NCBI RefSeq assembly: GCF_000208865.1
Contig: NC_018396.1
Coordinates: forward strand, 5,574,514-5,638,513
Direction: 5' to 3'
DNA length: 64,000 nucleotides
Origin: Neospora caninum Liverpool
Lineage: Eukaryota > Apicomplexa > Conoidasida > Eucoccidiorida > Sarcocystidae
Below the pieces are notes generated by a model. It saw only the letters and a program-made list of their open reading frames with translations. It was not told the origin of the DNA and did not search any database. Below are positions 55,201 through 64,000 of this stretch, one piece after another; positions within the stretch are counted from its first letter, which is position 1; each line of letters begins with the position of its first letter. A program made the translations under genes and the position numbers.

Positions 55201-57080
55201 ACAGCGACACCGTGAGGGAGGCACGTGGGTCGAGAAGATTTCACTACGAGGCTCCTGCGTCTGCTGCCGTGCCTCCGTCGTGTGCGTCCTTCCACTTGCC
55301 ACAAACCGTCCACGTCTCTTTAGACGGGTCTTCTCAGGTCGTCTTCCCTCCGCTTTTTCAGCCTCAGCAGCAGATCCTCCAAAGCCACGCTCCCCCACCC
55401 GGTCTTCCTTCCCCAGGCGCGTCCACCTTGTCTTCTTCCCCTGCGTTGTTTGGCTCTCCCTTCTCGTCGGCCTGGCGCCACACCGTTGCCGGCCGTGCCT
55501 CTCCTCTTTCTCCTCGATCTCTCTCTTGTGTGCCGGTCTCCGGGCGGGATTCTGCTGCGCCCATGGGGGACCCGTTGAGGAGAGAAGATCGAGGCGAGAG
55601 CGATGCGCCAAGCGCGAAAAAGACTCCGGACCTCCAAAACGGCGAGCCGAGTGGAGAAGGACAAGCTGAAACACGAGGCGGGGGAGAAAGGTTACCGCGT
55701 TCCGCGGTGACTAAGCTTCATCGCGGAGACTGTAGAGCACCGCACGGCAGGCCTGTCTGTGAGGCAGAGAGGACCAGAAGCGGCTGCAGCGAGGTCTCTT
55801 GCATGCCCCGGGGAGTCAGGAGCGTGCCGACAAAGACAGGAGAAAAAGGAGAAGTGTGTCCTTACCGTGCAGTCTCTGAGGACAGAGGGCCGAACTTGAG
55901 TAGGGTTCTGACTTCTCTCTATGCGACTTTTGCGGCCGAGGCGACAGGATCGGGCGTCGACCTCTCTGTCCTTTTTCTCGCCTTCGATGAGGCCTTCATC
56001 AGGCCCCACCGTCGGGCGAGAAGGCAGAACGCACTCGCTTCTTCAGGCACGTCTTCTCTCTCTACTTGTTCTGTCTCTTCCGACGCATCGAGTCTGTCTC
56101 CAGCGCGTCGATCGCTGCCTCTCTCTGGCTCTGAGAAGGGTAGCCATCGCGGGAGGCGAGCAGCCCGGAGGCGGGCTAGGACACTGGCGCGAAGGAGAGA
56201 GCGGAAGAGAGAAGGACGGGAGTCCAGAGACATGCCCGCACGCGAGGGAAAGCGTCACCGCACATCATGCTCTCCAGAACTTGAGGTGGAAATGCGTTGT
56301 GCTTCCCCAAGAGGGAGAAAGAGGGATTCGGCGAGTGTGCAGCGGCGCGAAGACAGGGGCAAAGAAAGGAGAAAAAGACCAAGAGAACAGAGAATGCGAG
56401 GCTGGAGCGACACATCAACTTCGGAGGGGCGCGACGAGCGGGACGGCGTGGTGCATGTGGAGCGAGGAAGACCAGCGAGTGCAGCTGGCGGAGGAGAGAG
56501 TCTGAAACGTGAGAGAGAGGCGCAGCGCAGAGTCTCGAGAAGCCCCGGCACCAAAATCGAGGAACACGAGTCAAGTGGTGAGACTGGTCCGTCGCCGCGA
56601 CTCACACAAGGCGAGAGAACCAACGGAAGAGACCAAGAGGCAGGCGACCAGCCACGCGTCGGCACTCGAGAGAAGGGGAGACACGCAGCGAGAGAAGAGA
56701 GCAAGACAAAGCGCGACAAAGGCGAGGGGACGAACAGAGGCAAAGGGCGGTTCGTGGGAGAAGACGCAGGAGACAGAGACGCGGGACAGGAAGAAGGAGA
56801 GACAGAGGGAGCACAGGAGACAGCGGCGGGAGCAGCAGAGCCGGCCTGTGGAGAGAACGTGAGGGAAGGGATGAACGAAAATGAAGCAGAGAGACGCGAA
56901 AAAACAGAGACGGGAGACGAATCGCGAGAAAACGAAGCAGCATTACACTGTCACTTTGGAGGAGATGCGTACCTTCTCGGCTTCCAGATGGAAACCACGA
57001 CCCGCAAAGGCGGGATGAGTTTCATAGATAAGTTGCGAGCTCTGAAGCGTTTCAGAGGCAAGGCCATGCTGGGGAAATAG
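52245..57080 (+). CDS. Large low-complexity Ser- and Arg-rich protein, probably nuclear, function unknown
   Basis: One intronless frame of 1611 aa. The ATG at 52245 sits in AAAATGG, a close match to the Toxoplasma start consensus, with an in-frame stop at 52170. I recognise no catalytic domain. Visible regions: basic N-terminus with KRTREGR; acidic Glu/Gly/Lys region at about 160-370; long Ser-rich tract at about 395-510; a leucine-rich stretch (LLRNLPSLQKRLLATKQQLL) near 545-570; a short acidic run AIDDAESDEED near 666-676; and an Arg/Glu-rich C-terminal third with RRAARRRARTLARRRERKR near 1304. Two parts look folded: SRVLTSLYATFAAEATGSG and FLAFDEAF near 1215-1250, and the last 45 residues with YLLGFQMET and SFIDKLRALKRF. 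The basic and RS-type stretches suggest nuclear or RNA-related location; this is inference. Composition is extreme but the frame is unbroken for 4.8 kb. Confidence 0.82.
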   Translation: MANTKRCGKTPAADPEAHVHPKPQAESSRGSKRTREGRNASHRNKSVSALASPSTSSLPASSMSSPSSSPATLSSALASWSSSRSPATAPASSCGPRRSPRLARGGVSPSSSLPARTWAAASVSHSPQASLSALQAKAVDCPVASQAGPLASQGIRRASEDAAEREEEKKGAAKEEGRGDKEGEENGQGEKRCERAERGQQAGKRLRLRTSVSSPENAASIASLGNPGRQPGSSGCAETAEPEKTETRKGKDTEDGGSGRTVTSRGGRRRNRPRVLCGQAEEEPEAGAAKGTDGEEGEGDAEKQTVKEEAAVEQGADEHPDREKDIGREEKTGEDATEKDCAKPDASRGPEKNKTYPASKLLAAAKKFVRPFGHTSHLKTETEGTAASGVPLSSLVPSYTSSSGPEPSLAAASLSSSLSTSLSTFSPTSLSTSSLSSSSLATSLSSSPSSSSPPSSSPSSSVLTFSPSSASASTPFLSNSSRSSSSPCTSSLSSSLLASSAASSFSLAGSLCPHAGASARRDQELAATFSASAPSTLQRPACSLLRNLPSLQKRLLATKQQLLEKLQAKTKSTPALPSSPSSSSARGVSASPPEASSVAGSSVERSSTSPLSRSSAADPPRCPAGHRRGMSSGPGASPPKTQAPPEKREKKGAGQEGICKRENVVVIAIDDAESDEEDRTSRTIQTVAHADLVQSSSSSCSRAVTISEKRPADQCVSFSASSAWAPERKEEPPSFSPSGTDASSPRSFSESSPHRTSPRLSSARSRPRASQLPHASRQLPCVVSVSSASSPLNSPVSCPSSPLADFSAGSSPAPSPLSCVCLEREPRIRFSLKKLPAASPHVVSAEYHRRREALQREAEEGEIIELSPPCRKISSAPCLLPSSRPPHGASAAGRAASRRHQTEDVASWRECEEREKERAAGRDGEGRAAQSSRRSGEKEPQMHATRERTRTGGRLGPYFSGADKSHSPHFLLPPQVLQGRSRDAQDSDTVREARGSRRFHYEAPASAAVPPSCASFHLPQTVHVSLDGSSQVVFPPLFQPQQQILQSHAPPPGLPSPGASTLSSSPALFGSPFSSAWRHTVAGRASPLSPRSLSCVPVSGRDSAAPMGDPLRREDRGESDAPSAKKTPDLQNGEPSGEGQAETRGGGERLPRSAVTKLHRGDCRAPHGRPVCEAERTRSGCSEVSCMPRGVRSVPTKTGEKGEVCPYRAVSEDRGPNLSRVLTSLYATFAAEATGSGVDLSVLFLAFDEAFIRPHRRARRQNALASSGTSSLSTCSVSSDASSLSPARRSLPLSGSEKGSHRGRRAARRRARTLARRRERKREGRESRDMPAREGKRHRTSCSPELEVEMRCASPRGRKRDSASVQRREDRGKERRKRPREQRMRGWSDTSTSEGRDERDGVVHVERGRPASAAGGGESLKREREAQRRVSRSPGTKIEEHESSGETGPSPRLTQGERTNGRDQEAGDQPRVGTREKGRHAAREESKTKRDKGEGTNRGKGRFVGEDAGDRDAGQEEGETEGAQETAAGAAEPACGENVREGMNENEAERREKTETGDESRENEAALHCHFGGDAYLLGFQMETTTRKGGMSFIDKLRALKRFRGKAMLGK
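53470..53720 (+). repeat. Serine codon-rich degenerate repeat
   Basis: TCTCTCTCTACT- and TCTTCTCCCTC-type units encode blocks of Ser with Leu, Thr and Pro inside the large protein. The antisense frame over it is a composition shadow. Confidence 0.75.
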
Positions 57081-57987
57081 AAGCAAAGAGAGAGGCATAC
57101 GCATGCGTTTGCATGCATACAAGGACAAACCCACAAGTGTGCTTTCTGTGCACACTCAAGTCAAGCACGCTGGCCTCCAGCATTCGTCCATGTCCTGGGG
57201 TGGACCTGTTCACGCCTATTTCCATTTGGCTGTATTGTTGCCCTTTCGACTGTAGGCGTCTTCGTTTATTTTCCAGAGTGAAAGACGGTGCATCCGGGTT
57301 CCCGCTGCTGGGCAGCCTTGCTTTCCGTTGTTGGAGAAGAGATAAGTTTCGGCACCGTTTTTTTCTGTGCACGCCGTGGTTGCATCTGGGTTTCGCACTC
57401 CACTCGGAGGAACTGCGACAGAAAAGATGTCTTCAACGCACACAGACGTCTCCCTAGGGTAGAGGTTCCTGGTGGTCCTTGCAACTCCCGTGGAAGCGCC
57501 AGAGGCTGTTTGGTCTTCCTTGTCCACACAAACAGCAGAATCGGCACTCACGTAGCGAGCAGAAAGGACGCGAAAGGAGAGCGGTAGTGCGCTACAACGC
57601 AGTGCTTCAGGAGAGAAGAGGCGGTGGGAAACAAAGGAACACGAAATTTCAGGTTGGACGAGGTTCTTTCTGCTTACTTGGGGTCGTTCTTCGCTCTTCT
57701 GCCTTTTTCTTTCCTGCTTTGCTACTCTCGCTGTTTCCCTGTAAACCCTCTCGCTTCTTCTCTCGCGGTGACGCCTTCGCTCCGATGCTCTCTCCCCTCC
57801 AATTTCTTTACGGCTTTACCCTTTTTCTGCGATCTTGCCACATCGAGCACCCTGTAGAGCCGTCAGCAACTGCACGTCAAATTTCTGTTCATCGGTATGG
57901 GTAAGACTTCCATGGCGAAGGGGCCGTCCGCCGAGCCTCTCGGAACTTGCAAACGCCCTCGGCTTAGGGTGTTTTCTGTCTTTCACG
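57081..57987. other. Intergenic interval
   Basis: It holds the 3' flank of the large Ser/Arg-rich gene, including a cluster of GCATGC motifs at 57100-57118, and the 5' flank of the next gene. No coding exon is supported. GGTAAGA at 57900 resembles a donor but does not lead into the frame chosen for the next gene. Confidence 0.5.
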
Positions 57988-60441
57988 ATGCCGAAAGCGA
58001 CACAGAAAAGCCGGCCTGCCAATGGAAATGGCGGCCAGCATTTCCCTCTCTTCCGTGCCCGCATCTTCATCTCGGAGGGGTACGCCCCTCAGATCGAAGG
58101 ACTTCTTTCATGGGGGGTACGCCAAGAAAACGATTCCCACTGCCTATGGTTCGAAGGAATGATAGGAAGATAGAGATTTTTGCCTGTCAGTTTACAAAAG
58201 GCTGCCCATTACACGTAGCCCCGTCCTCATCACACGGTAGGCGCCGTCGCCCCCCACCTTTTCTTCTTGTAAGGGCTCCGTTTTCACGTGCAGAAAGAAG
58301 CACTCGGCCTGCAGGTTTCTCACACTGTTCGCACAATCAAGGGGATGACACAGATGGTCTGTTTTCACCAAAGCGGCGAGAGCAGTCCTGTCCTTCTCTT
58401 GCCTTCAGTGGATCGCTGCGGACTGTGTTATGTGGCCAGATGCCACAAACCGAACAGAACTGTGGAGATTGCGCATTTAGAGGAGTTGAGAGATCAAGTG
58501 TATCCGCTTGATTTGGATGGGGCCGAGCACGCACCCCGGTGGCTCTCAGGCTCTACATTTTACCGCATATATCCGCTCACAGGAGACTTCTTCGTTTGTC
58601 ACGAAACTCTGCTGCAACTCAGAGAACCGTCAAGGAACAGAGAACACGATGATTCCTTGTGTGAGTTGCAAAACCATCTGTCTTGGTTCTCTTTGCAGTA
58701 CACGTTTCCAGTTTTCGAACCTGAGAGGCCTTGCTACTTTGAACCCGGGAAAAAAACGATCTGCATTCCTAGGGATTATGTTTCCTCATGCTATCTCCGG
58801 CTGTGTATTGGCTAGCAGAGTAATTTGTCTCTCTCTCCCTCTCAGCTGAAATCTTTGGGCGACTTTCCGTGTGTTCTGCCAACGTTCCGACTCAGCGATG
58901 ACTCTCTCTGACCTCATCGCCTGCGGCGACTCGTCGCTCATGGCCTCTCTAAGTCGTCGTAGTAGCAAACACGCCACAGAACGTCGTTACCCCTTGGTCC
59001 AGTCATTGACTCTCGCGGGGATCGGCTCGGGTGTAAGTGTCGCTAGCTTCGCGCGGGCTCTTCCGCTGTACCTGTAATAAGGGGGTGCCCACTTCATTCT
59101 TGTGACATCTGTCCAGTCATCGAATCAGTCCAGACCGCCGTCTACATAAATAACCTCTATTTGTTCTGCACATTTGACCATTCTACTCTCGTCATTCTGG
59201 TTGTTCTGCGGGGTGTGGGGACCTCGAGTCTCGTGAACAGGGAACTGCAACTCATAAATGCGAGCACTCAGCGGCCCCACCTCTTCGGCCACATACGGAT
59301 AACGGGGAGGCAGCGAACCTGTTGTTTCTTTTTCTTTTTCGCGTGGCTCCAGAAAGAGGAAACCACATGTGACTGCGTGAGTATTGAACGCGTTTTAGTC
59401 ACTCTTGGGGCGTGTTTATGTTGTGCACGGTTTCTCCGACGAATCCTGGAGCTGTATGAATGTGTGGCCGTTGCCTCACAAACTGCAGCTCTGTTCATCA
59501 TCGACGTTTTATGGGTCGACCCGCCTGAATTTGCCAGAGACCAGTGATTCATTCCTGCTTTTTGCTTGATTCTTACGTCTCGCTTTGCACACTCGGGACT
59601 GTTCGGAGCCCATATCTCGCACCGAGAGGCGGTCAACCATCAGCGCGTTCTACCTTTTTCCGAGCCATTCTGCCGAGCTCCCTCCCTCGTGCCTGTCTCT
59701 CTGCACACAGCAGACTCAAGTCTGCATGAGTGAAATATTTCTGATTACGCACTTTCAGATTCGTGAGACTCTTTATTTAAGCGTAACTGCTGGTTCGCTC
59801 CCGATTTCCTCACTCCTTTTGCCGTCGCTCTTGAGCGTTCCTTGCGGCGTGGTAGACCGGCACTCCTCAGGCCCCACTGCCAGCAAAAGCTCTCGTCGTC
59901 TTTGCTGCGTTCCCGGGACAAAAGAAGTAAAAGAGGCGAAACTGATTGCATGCGGTACCGGTTTGTTGGAACCGACCAACTTGCCTGCTGATGCTGCAGA
60001 TCTAGATTTACCTCAGCGCCGTCTGCGTTCCAACACGCCCTTGCTCAGTTGGCTGGCCTCCGAAGCACTTCTAGCCGCGCGAAGTATGTTGTGAAGCCCA
60101 GATCAGGTGTCTTTTGCGTGAAAGACCCAATACATACTTCACTGAAAGGCAGCACATAGCCTCTCAGTTTCACAGTCTTCAAAATCGATGCTGCGCGCCG
60201 GGCATGGCCACTCGCCACATACTCCCCCCGCTTAAAACGCTTTCCGCTCTGTGGCGACGTATCCTAAACTGGGTTACGCTAGGAGAATCCTGAATTTCTG
60301 TTTTCTTTCGAGTCAGCCGAAAGATTCCGAATCGCCCTTCAGCCGCAATTTCCATGTCTCCTCCGTGCGGAGCCCGGATTTGCACGACTGGAAAGGCCTG
60401 CGTGTGCCAGTCCGGACCTTCGTACGCTTTGTCAGATCTGA
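57988..60441 (+). CDS. Unrecognised multi-exon gene, tentative model
   Basis: Phase-consistent exons: 57988-58116, 58294-58804, 58896-59032, 59353-59376 (24 nt), 59759-60083 and 60317-60441, predicting about 416 aa. The best supported parts are exon 1 with exon 2 (ISEGYAPQIEGLLSWG joined to KEALGLQVSHTVRTIKGMTQ), the strong GTAAGT donor after LTLAGIGSG, and exon 5 (RETLYLSVTAG to LASEALLAA). I recognise no family. The product looks soluble and mixed alpha/beta with many Cys (CGLCYVARC) in the second exon. The exon 2/3 junction is weak: the pyrimidine-rich AG at 58854 would give stops in every frame soon after, so I used AG at 58895. The last exon could instead be read in another frame that joins to a further exon at 60512-60822. 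Whether all these exons form one gene is uncertain. Confidence 0.5.
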
Positions 60442-62137
60442 CCGTTTTCACGTGCTGTGCGTGAAGAGGCACTAGAGTCTTTTTCTGAAATGCTCGCAAC
60501 CCCTCTTCAGGCCGACCGGAAGAACGGCCCAACACAAACAGACGTGGCAAGCGAAAGTCTTTTGGAAATCACCGTCAGCCGCGAAGAGCCGAGACGTCCG
60601 CAGCTCGAAAGGCGTTGGCGGGGACCTAACTCGCGAGTGCAAATGCGCCAGGGCCGCCGACATATTTCTACAGGAAAGGGATTTCGGGTTGTTTCCGTGT
60701 TTCGGCTTCGGCAAGACACTCTTGTTTCTTTCTGGGAAACAAGAAACGCGCGATTTCAAGTCGGCGGTGGAGGCCTCCGCGAGGCCCCCCGTGTGATGGA
60801 AAAGACATGTGGCAGGATCTGAGCTAGGAGGCCGAGGGCGCGAACGTTTAGAAATGACAGCACATCTGGTTTCTTCTTGGGCGACTGAAACTGTGGGTTT
60901 TTGACTGCGTACCGCCACTGCGCACCTTTTCCCTATTTTTTCTTGGGTTGTGCTCTCGCGCCTCTTTGCTCCGCGTGGAACCCATTTGCGGGCCTCCCCA
61001 TTCGAGTTTCGCATTCGAGTTTCGCGAGGCTAAACCCGGTGCAGTTGAGAAGTGGAGAGAAGTCAGGAGTGGAAATGTGAGGAAAGAGATGGGAAAAAAG
61101 CACGGGTAAACCCCCTCGCAAGGGACACCCTCTCCTTCCGGTTGTCTCTCTCCCAGAGGAGCTCGGCAGCTACCCGCACATTTCCCCCCCGTCTGCACAT
61201 CACGTCGGAGAGAGTTTCTTCGGGACATGTGCAGCCATCAGTCCATTGCGCCTGCCGATGGTCCGTTTTCCGACCCAACGTTGTGCGTTGTCAGTGGTTT
61301 GAAATTGAACTTGCGCGACCCGCGGAGTGAACAGGTCGCGTCACAGAGAAGCGTTTGCTTTTCCTTTCTGCTGTCTTGCGTGCGTGCCCCCGTTCTCCTT
61401 CGTGCGCATGCAGAACAGTGTGTAGTAGGGTAGGGCATGGAACCCTTCGTTCTTACACATCTGCTGGCCGTTCTCTCTCTCGAAGTCCCGTTCCTGTGTC
61501 CCCCTCTGGGACCACCTCAGCTTCTTTTCAGCCGTTTTGCTTCGTTCCCTCTCCGCGCCCGGGTTCCATTTACCCTCCCTCGTTCGGTTTTTCTGTCGCG
61601 CGCACGCGCGCGCGTCTCCCTGGTGTATATACTCCGCGCGGGTTCACACCCGACTGGGAGAGAGGGTTCTTTTCTCGGCACAGCGTTCGTCTTTTCGGCG
61701 TTTTTCGACGGGACGTTTTTCTGTCGGCTCGGGAACTCGAAACACGGCGTGGTTCCACGAGGAGGCGCCCGGTTGAAAGGCCTTTTAACCTAGAGTCATG
61801 TGTTCATCTTTTCTGTTTGTCTGCTCTCGGCCCCGGTGTCCTCTCCCTATCGGACAACGAGCAAAGGGTGACCGTGGAAGAGAGCGGTTCGATAACCACT
61901 AGCTCCGCCTTGGGACGATCCTCAAGCGTCTGTACCCAGGGGCGTGGCGACCAGGGAGCAGAGTTTGGCACAGGAGCGAAGGGGGAGAACCCGTCCTGCT
62001 GAGCGCGCGAGAGAGGGCAGGGAGACTTCCTTAGCGAGGAATTCCGTCTTTGGGTGGCCCTTGCCGGCGTTCTCGGTGTCCAGATCTTTTCTCCCCTCTT
62101 TTTTTCTTTCTTTCCCGTCCTTTTCTTCGTATTAAAC
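60442..62137. other. Intergenic interval
   Basis: It may contain an extra or alternative exon at 60512-60822 (acceptor CTCTTCAG, open frame to a stop at 60822). A tandem pair of CATTCGAGTTTCG occurs at 61000-61026. The pyrimidine-rich last 600 bases probably form the 5' UTR of the gene at 62138. Confidence 0.45.
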
Positions 62138-64000
62138 ATGAGGGCCAAGAGTGAACGCGTATACAAGCCTGGTGCCAAGGAGGTACGTCTTTCTGCAACT
62201 CTCTAAATCCGTGTTTTTTCTGTCCAGCTCTCTCCGCCTGGAAGACAGGAGGGAATCTCGAGCTCGACCGGCGTTGTGGGGTTTCGGGAAGACGTATCTT
62301 TCTGCATTAGCTTTTCCGGAAAAGAGACCTAGTGAGGCCTTCCGCGCATTTTTTAGACACCCATTCTTAGGCAAATGCTCTCGAAAAATCACGTGTCCGT
62401 GGAAAAAAAGAGTCGCCATTCGGCAGGAGAGTGTGCCGCTCGAATGGGGGTGCGCCGGACCGTTCGACGCCCGCGTCTTCTGGTCGTTTCTTTGTGCATT
62501 CTTGCATTGGCCCGCGTCTACAAAACCACGTAAAAGAAGGGCTCCGCGCCGTGCTGCTGTCTTTTGCAGCTGACAATCAAATTAACTAGCTGCGTTCCAC
62601 CGATTTCTTGTTTGTGGGGTGCCCGTGTACACCCAATGTGCTGACACTGTGCATCGCTGGGACCGTCGCCACCGCAATTCCTTCTCTTTTCTCCACCAGA
62701 CGGAAAGAGCACCTGTCGGCCTCATGCGCCCGTCAGCTTTTTAGCTAAAAATCACCGAATGGCTGCGTGTCCTCGCTTTCCGCTACACCGCGCGCACGGG
62801 CCACACTGAAGAACCAGCTGTCTTACGGGGGGGATGCGGTCGCTGAAAACCGTCACTTTTTCTCCGCATCTGTTAGAAAAACAACTACCGTTTGTCGGCT
62901 CATGGGACCTCTAGTGTCTCCGGCGATTTCGCTCCGCTCTCGCTTCTTCCCGCGTGTCCCCCCGTGCCTCTGAACCGCTCAGGCTGCGCTGTGCTGCCGT
63001 TGCCTGTCTTCAGGAGTGGCGAGTGGTATACTGGATCTACCCGCAAGAGAAACTGAAGAACAACCGCAAACAGGTTTCTTTCTCATCGATCGTAAGTCCG
63101 GCGCGCTGCCTCGTGTCAAATGCGCGACTGCTGATATATGGATGGGCCGTGCCCGGGGCCCAGATTTTCCCACTGCCTACACGCGCCTTGTACAAATGGA
63201 ATCACAACACGCGTCGCCAGAACTTTTTCTCTGGGACCCTCTCGAACGAATGAGCTGTCTAGGCGTGCACGTTGCGTGGGGGGCAAAGCAAGGCACCCGG
63301 CCGTTCGCAAAACGAAGCCCGAACGGTACATTTGCTGTCCACACAGTTGAAAAAGACTTGAGCGACGCAAAAAGAGCACAGTCGAAACCGTATATGCTTC
63401 TTGGCAGCCGTCGTCCACAGAAAACGTTTGCCTGATCGTTTTTGGTGCCGTGTTTCCGTTTGAATACGCGTTCTGCTACAATCCCTGGTCCTGACACGAC
63501 CTGCGCACAGTCTCACCCACAGATATAGCGATGTACAGAGTTAGATGTGCAGATGCGCGGCTGCATACATTGAAATTTGCCCACACACGAAATGTTACAT
63601 TATATATATTTACGTATGTATATGCATAATCAGGTGCGCAGATGTATCCTTCCATACCTTGACAGTATGTCTCCACCCCTGTGGGGAGCAGTGTCGTCTT
63701 GGGCGGGCTTCTGGTGTCTCCCTACTCGTGTGGAGAGGGTCGGCGTTTCTCTGGATGTGGGCGAGCTTGGGATGCTTGCGTGGGTGGCGGAGCTGGCCGC
63801 GTTCACTCGAGAGTGTCTTACGATTTCGCCTGTGTTTGCAGAAATATGGGGACCAGGGAGCTCAGAACAAAGCGTGGGCAGTGATCCGGTACATCAACCA
63901 CTACGGGCGCGTGCCGGAGGACATCAAGAATCCGCCAATGACTCTCGAGGCGTGCTGCAACTTGTGTTATCCGCACTGTATCAAAGAGCACGTGGCTTCG
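62138..64000 (+). CDS. Small conserved-looking protein of unknown function, 5' part
   Basis: Three phase-0 exons: 62138-62182 (15 codons), 63014-63073 (20 codons) and 63842 to the window edge (53 codons so far), each with clean GT and AG borders. The start ATG has A at -3. The joined protein begins MRAKSERVYKPGAKE, continues EWRVVYWIYPQEKL and reaches IRYINHYGRVPEDIKNPP, then a Cys cluster, CCNLCYPHC. The lack of low-complexity insertion and the very short exons split by long introns suggest a small, conserved protein. I do not recognise it. The Cys cluster could bind metal or form disulfides. The gene continues past position 64000. Confidence 0.72.

Noticed and set aside
58661..58699. A 39-nt intron inside exon 2 of the unrecognised gene
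   Set aside because: Donor and acceptor look acceptable, but the length is far below other introns here and the frame is open straight through.
1..64000. tRNA, rRNA, CRISPR, insertion sequences or bacterial operons
   Set aside because: None was seen; the spliced genes and simple repeats fit nuclear eukaryotic DNA.

Overview
The window looks like nuclear DNA of a coccidian apicomplexan, most likely Toxoplasma gondii or a close relative such as Neospora or Hammondia. Evidence: GC-rich genes cut by many GT-AG introns with GTGAGT/GTAAGT donors; conserved eukaryotic cores swollen by poly-Ser and poly-Glu insertions; a TSR-domain membrane protein of the kind found in apicomplexan micronemes; and a secreted protein with an RRL site resembling the Toxoplasma TEXEL export motif. 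The species is inferred, because no database search was possible.

Layout. 1-4361: no gene seen. 4362-9439 (minus, 3 exons): secreted type I membrane protein with two thrombospondin type 1-like repeats. 9440-12416: divergent promoter interval. 12417-17005 (plus, 4 exons): divergent importin-alpha-like armadillo protein. 18881-19684 (plus, 1 exon): small secreted basic protein, dense-granule candidate. 21915-32795 (plus, 14 exons): NEMF/Rqc2, the ribosome quality control factor. 32796-38077: long gene-free interval with a perfect palindrome and a perfect hairpin. 38078-41604 (plus, 8 exons): YIP1/YIPF5 ER-Golgi membrane protein. 45013-48813 (plus, 1 exon): probable UVRAG/ATG14-like subunit of the class III PI3-kinase complex. 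52245-57080 (plus, 1 exon): 1611-aa low-complexity, Ser/Arg-rich, probably nuclear protein. 57988-60441 (plus, about 6 exons): unrecognised gene with a tentative model. 62138 to beyond the window end (plus, 3 exons seen): small Cys-containing protein of unknown function, partial.

The gene models rest on splice phase. Every junction given keeps the reading frame across GT-AG borders, including small exons absent from simple open-reading-frame views, such as the 169-nt exon of NEMF at 26736-26904. The genes do not form one pathway. Three serve nuclear import, translation surveillance and membrane traffic, one may serve autophagy or endosomal lipid signalling, and two are secreted or surface proteins that fit the parasite's secretory organelles.

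The points most worth following are: a conserved tailing-type NEMF in a parasite; a UVRAG/ATG14-like protein in a phylum where this subunit is poorly defined; a TEXEL-bearing secreted protein; a probable reading-frame break in the cytoplasmic tail of the TSR protein; and a dispersed repeat shared by two intergenic regions.
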